From Enterobacter sp. 10-1 (lineage in GTDB: Bacteria; Pseudomonadota; Gammaproteobacteria; Enterobacterales; Enterobacteriaceae): DNA of 64,000 bases. The position numbers and the translations under genes were made by a program. The stretch is taken from positions 930,001 to 994,000 of the forward strand of contig NISF01000001.1 in NCBI GenBank assembly GCA_002270295.1. The letters run 5' to 3'. Positions 58,459 to 64,000 of the stretch are shown piece by piece (position 1 is the stretch's first letter; the number at the start of each line of letters is the position of its first letter). The notes under the pieces were generated by a model. It was not told the DNA's origin. It was given only the letters and a program-made list of their open reading frames with translations, and ran no database searches.

Positions 58459-58779
58459 TCAGGCTTTCTGTGCAAGATGGCCGTCGATTTTTTGCATGAT
58501 GGCCTCCGCGCGTTTCACCGCATCGCTGATATTGACGCGGACGATGGTTTTACCGGAAAAACGCTCTTCAAACTTGATGCCGATATCCTTGGTCAGGATG
58601 ACCATATCGGCGCGGGCGACATCCTCCGCCGTCAGTTCGTTTTCGATCCCGATAGAGCCCTGGGTCTCGACTTTTATCTGCCAGCCTTTCGCTTTGGCGG
58701 CGCTCTCCAGCGACTCGGCGGCCATATAGGTATGCGCTACTCCCGACGGGCAGGCGGTGACGGCAATAATGTGGGTCAT
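58459..58779 (-). CDS. frwB: PTS fructose-like EIIB component
   Basis: 106 residues with the active-site Cys in AVTACPSGVAHTYMAAESL. It is related to FrwD and to FruA EIIB domains. It lies between frwC and pflD and is the second EIIB of the operon. Confidence 0.94.
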   Translation of the reverse strand: MTHIIAVTACPSGVAHTYMAAESLESAAKAKGWQIKVETQGSIGIENELTAEDVARADMVILTKDIGIKFEERFSGKTIVRVNISDAVKRAEAIMQKIDGHLAQKA

Positions 58780-58799
58780 AGAATTATCCTCTCTGCTTC

Positions 58800-59876
58800 T
58801 CAGTTAATTTCGAAATCAAGATCCAGCTCGTCATCGGCTTTAGCGGCCGGCGTTTTCTTTTTTGTCAGCGCTTTAAGAGTAATGACGCAGGCGGCGGCGA
58901 CGCATGCGCCGACCAGCAGGCCAGCGATAAATCCGCCTTTACCCTGCACGACCGGCAGCACGATTAGCCCGCCCCAGCCGGCATAGCACTGCACGCCGAG
59001 CAGGGCGGTGGTGACGCAGCCGCTGGCGGCGCCAATCATAATTGAGGGGATCACCCGCAGCGGGTCGGCGGCGGCAAAGGGGATGGCGCCTTCGGAGACG
59101 CCTACGCAGCCCATCACCAGCGCGGCTTTGCCGGTCTCACGCTCTTCGGCGCTGAAATATTTGCGGCCGACAAGCGTTGCCAGCCCCATGCCAAGCGGCG
59201 GAACGGCGATACCGACGGCGGCAATCGCTACGACGCTGTAAATGCCCTGGGAGACGCAAATCAGCATAAAGGCGTAAGCCACTTTATTCACCGGGCCGCC
59301 CATGTCGAAGGCCAGCATCAGGCCCATAATGATGGCGAGCAGGACAATACTGCCCTCGCGCATTCCCTGGAGCCATCCGGTGAGGCTGGCGGTTAGCGCA
59401 CCGACGGGCTCGCCTAAACCCCACATCATGATCCCGGCGGTAATAAAGGTGCCGACGATCGGGATGACAAAAATGGGCATCACCGAGCGCAGCACCTTGT
59501 GGACCGGGATCTTCTTGAGGTAATAGACCACCAGACCGCCGATCATCCCGGCGATCAGCGCGCCAAAGAAGCCGGCGCCAAAGCTGTTGCCTACCCACGC
59601 CCCGATGGCGCAGGGCGCCAGAGCCGCGCGGTCCGCAATGGAGTAGCCGATATACGCCGCCAGGAAGGGCACCATCAGCGTCAAACCGGCGACGCCAATA
59701 TCAAACAGTTTTTTCAGATTCGGATCGGTCGCGACATCCGGGACCGCGCCCTTGCCGTACAGCATGACGGAGATGGCGAGCAGGATGCCGCCGGAGACCA
59801 CGAAGGGGATCATATGTGAAACGCCGGTCATGAGATGCTGGCGTGTATTTTTTAGTATTTGCACCAGTTCGTTCAT
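58800..59876 (-). CDS. frwC: PTS fructose-like EIIC permease
   Basis: 358 residues from ATG 59876 (AGGAG six bases upstream); a longer frame runs to 59969 but has no support. It is a fructose-type EIIC with about nine to ten helices: NTRQHLMTGVSHMIPFVVSGGILLAISVML, then AFDMGGPVNKVAYAF and the family motif GVSEGAIPFAAADPLRVIPS. It transports and phosphorylates an unknown sugar with FrwB/FrwD and PtsA. It is the first gene of the operon. Confidence 0.94.
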   Translation of the reverse strand: MNELVQILKNTRQHLMTGVSHMIPFVVSGGILLAISVMLYGKGAVPDVATDPNLKKLFDIGVAGLTLMVPFLAAYIGYSIADRAALAPCAIGAWVGNSFGAGFFGALIAGMIGGLVVYYLKKIPVHKVLRSVMPIFVIPIVGTFITAGIMMWGLGEPVGALTASLTGWLQGMREGSIVLLAIIMGLMLAFDMGGPVNKVAYAFMLICVSQGIYSVVAIAAVGIAVPPLGMGLATLVGRKYFSAEERETGKAALVMGCVGVSEGAIPFAAADPLRVIPSIMIGAASGCVTTALLGVQCYAGWGGLIVLPVVQGKGGFIAGLLVGACVAAACVITLKALTKKKTPAAKADDELDLDFEIN

Positions 59877-60185
59877 TGCTTGCTCCTGAGCGTGCTCTCG
59901 CTCGTGACGGTATTGATGTCTCAACAGTAGGAAAATGGCGGTACAGAAAATAGAAGAGAAAAAGTGCATTTACTGGATATTTGTAAGGTGAGAATAAAAT
60001 TGCGATCCACCTCAAATCTTAGCGCTGGCGGGTATAAAACCAATTTATACGCCGCATTTGTGACCGCGGGCATGAAAAAGAATGCTGTGTACAATAGTCC
60101 AGTAATTAAGAGTTATTTCGCGTAGTGCCGTCAGGGTTCTTTCTTTACCTTTTGGGTAACTAACGTATTGCTCAGGAGAAAGGCG
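59877..60185. other. frwC-ptsA divergent control region
   Basis: 309 bases with an exact inverted repeat at 60032-60050. TGTGA at 60059-60063 is a lone half-site for CRP, with no partner half at the required spacing. No gene is seen. Confidence 0.5.
60032..60050. promoter_or_regulatory. perfect inverted repeat between frwC and ptsA
   Basis: GTATAAA and TTTATAC flank ACCAA, and a GGCG/GCC extension can pair around one bulge. It lies midway between the two divergent starts, suited to a regulator acting on both. Confidence 0.55.
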
Positions 60186-62687
60186 ATGGCTCTGGTCATT
60201 AAATTCATATGCGATTTGTCGAATGGCGTTCACGCCCGCCCGGCCAGTCTGGTCGAAACGCGCTGTAATACCTTTTCGTCCACCGTCGACTGGCTGAATA
60301 CGCGCAGCGGAAGGCGCGGGAATGCGAAAAGCGCGCTGGCGATCATCGGTACCGATACGATTAAGGGGGACGAGTGCCAGTTAATCATCTGCGGCGATGA
60401 CGAGCAGCAGGCGTTTGCCGCGCTGTCGACGTTTATTGTGGAGGAGTTTCCGCACTGTGATGCGCCGCTGGCAATGGTAAACAGCATGGACGTGCAGCCG
60501 GTCCCTGAATCGCTTTCCCGCCTCAACCCGACGCTCTTTCGCGGCCAGCCCGTCTGTGGAGGGAGCGCGGGAGGCAGGCTCAGTCATCTGAAATCCCTTG
60601 AGCTTAGCGACCTCGGGCCGCTGCCCGCTGCCGGCAGTATCGAAGAGGAGCAGGCGCTGCTGGATAAGGGATTGCTGCTCCTGGTCAGGAATATCGAATT
60701 CCGCCTGCTGGACAACGACGGTACCGCCGGCGCCATCCTTGAAGCGCATCGTTCTCTGGCGACCGATGCCTCCTTGCGCCAGCATCTGCTCGACGGGCTG
60801 CTTGGCGGATTGAGCTGCGCGCAGGCGGTTGTCGCCAGCGGCGAGCACTTCTGCTCCCGGTTTAGCGAATCCGCGAATAGCTACCTGCAGGAAAGGGTGC
60901 TCGACGTCCGCGATATCTGCTTTCAGCTGCTGCAGCATATCTACGGCGAGGCCCGTTTTTCGGCGCCGGGTCAGCTCAACGCGCCGTCTGTTTGTCTGGC
61001 AGAAGAGCTAACGCCCGGCCAGTTTCTTGAACTGGACAAGACCCTGCTCAAAGGCCTGCTGCTGCGCAGCGGCGGGACCACCTCGCATACCGTGATTCTG
61101 GCGCGTTCGTTTAATATTCCCACGCTGGTTGGCGTCGATATGGACGCGCTGCTCCCCTGGGTCGGCCAGGCGGTGCATATCGACGGCAACGCCGGGCTGC
61201 TGGTGGTCAATCCCGATGAGGCGGTCGCGCGCTATTATCAGCAGGAGGCCTGGGTTCAGGCGCAGGTGCATAGCCAGCAGCAGGCGTGGCTGGATAAGGA
61301 AGGGCAGACCAAAGACGGCCTGCGTCTGGAGGTGGCGGCAAATATCGCGCACTCCGTTGAAGCCGCTGTGGCATTCAATAACGGGGCGCAATCGGTAGGT
61401 TTGTTCCGCACCGAAATGCTGTATATGGACCGGCCCGGCGCGCCGTCCGAGTCCGAGCTCTATAATATTTTCTGCCAGGCGCTGGAGCCGGCCTGTGGGC
61501 GCAGCATTATCATCCGCACGATGGATATCGGCGGAGATAAGCCGGTGCCCTATCTGAATATTCCGGCTGAAAACAATCCGTTCCTCGGCTACCGCGCGGT
61601 GCGGATTTATGAAGAGTATCAGGCGCTGTTTCATACCCAGCTCAGGGCCATTCTGCGCGCCTCCGCGCACGGTTCGCTGAAAATCATGATCCCGATGATT
61701 TCGTCGATGGAGGAGATTCTATGGGTGAAAGATCGGCTGGCGGAAGCCAGGCAATCGCTGCGCGACGAGCATATCCCGTTTGATGAGAAGATCCCGCTCG
61801 GCATCATGCTGGAGGTGCCGTCGGTGATGTTTATCATCGATCAGTGCTGCGAAGAGGTCGATTTCTTTAGTATCGGGAGTAATGACCTGACGCAATATTT
61901 GCTGGCGGTAGACCGCGATAACGCGAAGGTGACGCGCCACTATAACAGCCTCAACCCCGCTTTTTTACGCGCTCTGGACTACGCGGTTCAGGCCGTGCAT
62001 CGCCAGGGAAAGTGGATCGGTCTTTGCGGCGAGCTAGGCGCGAAGGGCTCCGTTTTGCCGCTGCTGGTCGGCCTCGGAATGGATGAGCTGAGCATGAGCT
62101 CGCCGTCAATTCCGGCAGCTAAATCGCGCCTGGCGCAGCTCGACAGCCGGGCGTGTCGCCAGCTGCTGAACCAGGCGATGCAGTGCCGAACCTCGCTGGA
62201 AGTGGAGCATCTGCTGGCCCAGTTCCGTATGACCCAGCAGGACGCCCCGCTGATCGCCAGCCAATGCATCACCCTGAACAGCGACTGGCGCAGCAAAGAG
62301 GAGGTGATTAAAGGCATGACTGACAACCTTCTGCTGGCGGGCCGCTGCCGGTATCCGCGCAAGCTGGAGGCCGATCTCTGGGCGCGGGAGGCGGTGTTCT
62401 CCACCGGGTTGGGCTTCAGTTTCGCCATTCCGCACAGCAAGTCGGAACATATCGAACAATCCACCATCAGCGTTGCCCGTCTGGCTGAGCCGGTGGCGTG
62501 GGGAGAGGACGAGGTGCAGTTTGTCATTATGCTGACGCTGAATAAGCACGCCGCCGGCGACCAGCATATGCGAATTTTCTCCCGTCTGGCGCGGCGCATT
62601 ATGCATGAAGCGTTCAGAAACTCGCTGGTCACGGCGCAGAGCAGCGAAGCTATTGCTGAACTGCTACACCGCGAACTCGAACTGTAA
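60186..62687 (+). CDS. ptsA: multiphosphoryl transfer protein HPr-EI-EIIA
   Basis: 833 residues from ATG 60186, eight bases after AGGAGA, the same length as E. coli PtsA. The HPr-like domain (1-100) has the phospho-His in SNGVHARPASLVET. The Enzyme I part has the phospho-His in RSGGTTSHTVILARS and PEP-binding residues in SVGLFRTEMLYM, DIGGDKPV and GSNDLTQY. The C-terminal EIIA-Fru domain has FSFAIPHSKSEHI. It can carry phosphate from PEP to FrwB/FrwD on its own. It is divergent from frwC. Confidence 0.95.
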   Translation: MALVIKFICDLSNGVHARPASLVETRCNTFSSTVDWLNTRSGRRGNAKSALAIIGTDTIKGDECQLIICGDDEQQAFAALSTFIVEEFPHCDAPLAMVNSMDVQPVPESLSRLNPTLFRGQPVCGGSAGGRLSHLKSLELSDLGPLPAAGSIEEEQALLDKGLLLLVRNIEFRLLDNDGTAGAILEAHRSLATDASLRQHLLDGLLGGLSCAQAVVASGEHFCSRFSESANSYLQERVLDVRDICFQLLQHIYGEARFSAPGQLNAPSVCLAEELTPGQFLELDKTLLKGLLLRSGGTTSHTVILARSFNIPTLVGVDMDALLPWVGQAVHIDGNAGLLVVNPDEAVARYYQQEAWVQAQVHSQQQAWLDKEGQTKDGLRLEVAANIAHSVEAAVAFNNGAQSVGLFRTEMLYMDRPGAPSESELYNIFCQALEPACGRSIIIRTMDIGGDKPVPYLNIPAENNPFLGYRAVRIYEEYQALFHTQLRAILRASAHGSLKIMIPMISSMEEILWVKDRLAEARQSLRDEHIPFDEKIPLGIMLEVPSVMFIIDQCCEEVDFFSIGSNDLTQYLLAVDRDNAKVTRHYNSLNPAFLRALDYAVQAVHRQGKWIGLCGELGAKGSVLPLLVGLGMDELSMSSPSIPAAKSRLAQLDSRACRQLLNQAMQCRTSLEVEHLLAQFRMTQQDAPLIASQCITLNSDWRSKEEVIKGMTDNLLLAGRCRYPRKLEADLWAREAVFSTGLGFSFAIPHSKSEHIEQSTISVARLAEPVAWGEDEVQFVIMLTLNKHAAGDQHMRIFSRLARRIMHEAFRNSLVTAQSSEAIAELLHRELEL

Positions 62688-62763
62688 AGCGCTACGGACT
62701 CTGCGGTCCCGGGTAGGGAACGGAAAAAAGCAGATGCCAGAGCCCGGCGTCTTCGAGGGACAG

Positions 62764-62782
62764 GCCGCGTCAGCGACGCGGC
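62764..62782. terminator. hairpin between ptsA and dmlA
   Basis: GCCGCGTC and GACGCGGC form a perfect stem around AGC, with ATCTATTTTAT after it on the plus strand. It separates two converging genes. Confidence 0.65.
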
Positions 62783-62802
62783 ATCTATTTTATCTGCTGC
62801 TC

Positions 62803-63888
62803 TTAACGCAGAATGGCCTGACAAATGGCCTCGCTGACCTGCTGAGTCGAGGCCGCGCCCTGCATATCCGGCGTTTTTGGCCCGCTGGCGATAACCTGCT
62901 CAATCGCTGCCAGAATACCGTTATGTGCCGCTTCGTAGCGCTCGTCGCCCGCCCCGAGGAAATCAAGCATCATCGCCCCGGCCCAGATAGTCGCTATCGG
63001 GTTGGCGATATTTTTGCCATAAATATCCGGCGCCGAGCCGTGGACCGGCTCAAATAGCGACGGGAAGGTGCGCTCGGGGTTGAGGTTTGCCGAAGGGGCG
63101 ATACCGATGGTGCCGGTACAGGCCGGGCCGAGATCGGAGAGAATATCGCCGAACAGATTGGAAGCGACCACCACGTCAAAGCGCTCGGGCTGCAGCACGA
63201 AGCGGGCGCAGAGAATGTCGATATGCTGCTTGTCCCAGCGGATCTCCGGGTAGCCCTGCGCCATCGCCTCAACCCGCTCGTCCCAGTAAGGCATGCTGAT
63301 GGCCAGACCGTTGGACTTGGTCGCCGAGGTCAGGGTTCTGCGCGGCCGGCTCTGCGCCAGCTCAAAGGCGTAGCGCAGAATGCGATCGACGCCGCGGCGG
63401 GTGAACACCGACTCCTGGATCACCACCTCGTGCTCGGTGCCTGGATTCACGCGCCCGCCGAGGGCCGAATACTCGCCTTCGGTATTCTCACGCACCACGT
63501 AGAAGTCGATGTCACCGGCCTTTTTCCCCGCCAGCGGGCAGGGGACGCCGGCGAACAGGCGCACCGGGCGCAGGTTGACGTACTGGTCGAACTCGCGGCG
63601 AAACTTCAGCAGCGATCCCCACAGGGAGACGTGATCCGGCACGGTATCGGGCCAGCCGACGGCGCCGAAATAGATGGCGTCGAACTCTTTGAGCCGGGCA
63701 TGCCAGTCGTCCGGCATCATTTTGCCGTGGCGGGCATAATATTCGCAGCTCGCCCATTCAATCTGTTCAAAGCTGAGCGCCAGATCCCAGCGTTCGGCCG
63801 CGGCCTGGAGTACGCGAATACCTTCAGGCAGAACTTCCTTACCAATACCGTCGCCGGGAATAGCGGCAATGCGCCAGGTTTTCTTCAT
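62803..63888 (-). CDS. dmlA: D-malate/tartrate dehydrogenase (decarboxylating)
   Basis: 361 residues from MKKTWRIAAIPGDGIG, equal in length to E. coli DmlA (YeaU). It is of the isopropylmalate/isocitrate dehydrogenase fold: VRENTEGEYS, metal Asp in NLFGDILSDLGP, Lys in LTSATKSNGL and the NAD site EPVHGSAPDIYGKNIANP. D-malate is oxidised and decarboxylated to pyruvate; tartrate and isopropylmalate may also serve. It stands alone, with a probable dmlR start on the other side. An in-frame ATG at 63900 is less likely. Confidence 0.9.
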   Translation of the reverse strand: MKKTWRIAAIPGDGIGKEVLPEGIRVLQAAAERWDLALSFEQIEWASCEYYARHGKMMPDDWHARLKEFDAIYFGAVGWPDTVPDHVSLWGSLLKFRREFDQYVNLRPVRLFAGVPCPLAGKKAGDIDFYVVRENTEGEYSALGGRVNPGTEHEVVIQESVFTRRGVDRILRYAFELAQSRPRRTLTSATKSNGLAISMPYWDERVEAMAQGYPEIRWDKQHIDILCARFVLQPERFDVVVASNLFGDILSDLGPACTGTIGIAPSANLNPERTFPSLFEPVHGSAPDIYGKNIANPIATIWAGAMMLDFLGAGDERYEAAHNGILAAIEQVIASGPKTPDMQGAASTQQVSEAICQAILR

Positions 63889-63991
63889 ACGGGTTCTCAC
63901 TTATTAGCGGGCGAAATTGACTTCTCCTCGATCCTATAATTGACTGCTTCATAATTAATCATGCTAACTGGTGAAACATAAAACACAGATC

Positions 63992-64000
63992 ATGAACAAT
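63992..64000 (+). CDS. start of a divergent gene, possibly dmlR
   Basis: Only the codons for Met-Asn-Asn are in the window. In E. coli dmlR (LysR type) begins in the same way and is divergent from dmlA, so this fits the DmlR activator of D-malate use. The call rests on position and three residues. Confidence 0.35.

Noticed and set aside
1-64000. CRISPR arrays, IS elements, integrases, tRNA or rRNA genes
   Set aside because: No spaced direct repeats, transposase or integrase motifs, or tRNA/rRNA-like sequence were seen on reading; a dedicated search (tRNAscan, ISfinder) was not possible here.

Overview
The window reads as chromosomal DNA of an enterobacterium, most likely Klebsiella of the K. 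oxytoca complex or a close relative such as Raoultella. This is inferred from gene content: a contiguous aerobic purine-degradation (hpx) cluster as described for K. oxytoca, a kfuABC-type ferric uptake operon, and an E. coli-like ptsA-frwCB-pflDC-frwD-yijO block followed by a dmlA-type gene. In K. pneumoniae the hpx genes are published as three separated clusters, whereas here they lie side by side. I saw no phage, IS element, CRISPR array, rRNA or tRNA.

Bases 1-23171 are a mosaic of small metabolic and regulatory modules. They include a HAD phosphatase fragment, a PAS-GGDEF-EAL protein, a catalase-like/cytochrome b561 pair, several SDR or other oxidoreductases each next to a TetR or LysR regulator, a pair of NTF2-like proteins, and a sugar-acid dehydratase/MFS/GntR module. 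A secreted alpha/beta hydrolase with a two-component system, a RidA/TetR/MFS/EthD module, a luciferase-like monooxygenase and a gamma-glutamylcyclotransferase-like protein complete it. Many intergenic regions carry inverted repeats that look like operators for the adjacent regulator. A 43-codon remnant of an AraC gene sits behind one TetR gene.

Bases 23172-27362 hold kfuABC behind a good Fur box. Bases 27725-30087 hold a compact four-gene operon: a membrane-anchored DarT-like ADP-ribosyltransferase, a NADAR-like putative reversing enzyme (antitoxin) and two small helical proteins of unknown function. This is the best candidate in the window for a poorly described defence or toxin-antitoxin system.

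Bases 30467-51802 are the purine catabolic cluster (22 genes). HpxDE oxidises hypoxanthine and xanthine to urate. HpxO, HpxT and HpxQ take urate to S-allantoin. HpxA and HpxB racemise and open allantoin, and HpxK and HpxJ release the remaining nitrogen through ureidoglycine. HpxW, X, Y and Z handle oxalurate and oxamate. GuaD feeds guanine in, HpxC is a permease, and HpxFGHI is a polar ABC importer. HpxR (LysR), HpxS (GntR) and an RpiR protein regulate. Five promoters resemble sigma-54 (-24/-12) elements (hpxQT, guaD, hpxC, hpxWXYZ, hpxFGHIJK), and two have good NtrC-type enhancer sites, which fits nitrogen-limitation control. The hpxP permease gene expected ahead of hpxQ is absent.

Bases 52098-64000 hold a membrane diguanylate cyclase, a yijO-like AraC regulator, an unexpected PhyH-type dioxygenase, the glycyl-radical enzyme PflD with its activase PflC, fructose-type PTS components FrwB/C/D and the multidomain phosphotransferase PtsA. 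The window ends with a D-malate/tartrate dehydrogenase and the first three codons of a divergent gene that would fit dmlR.
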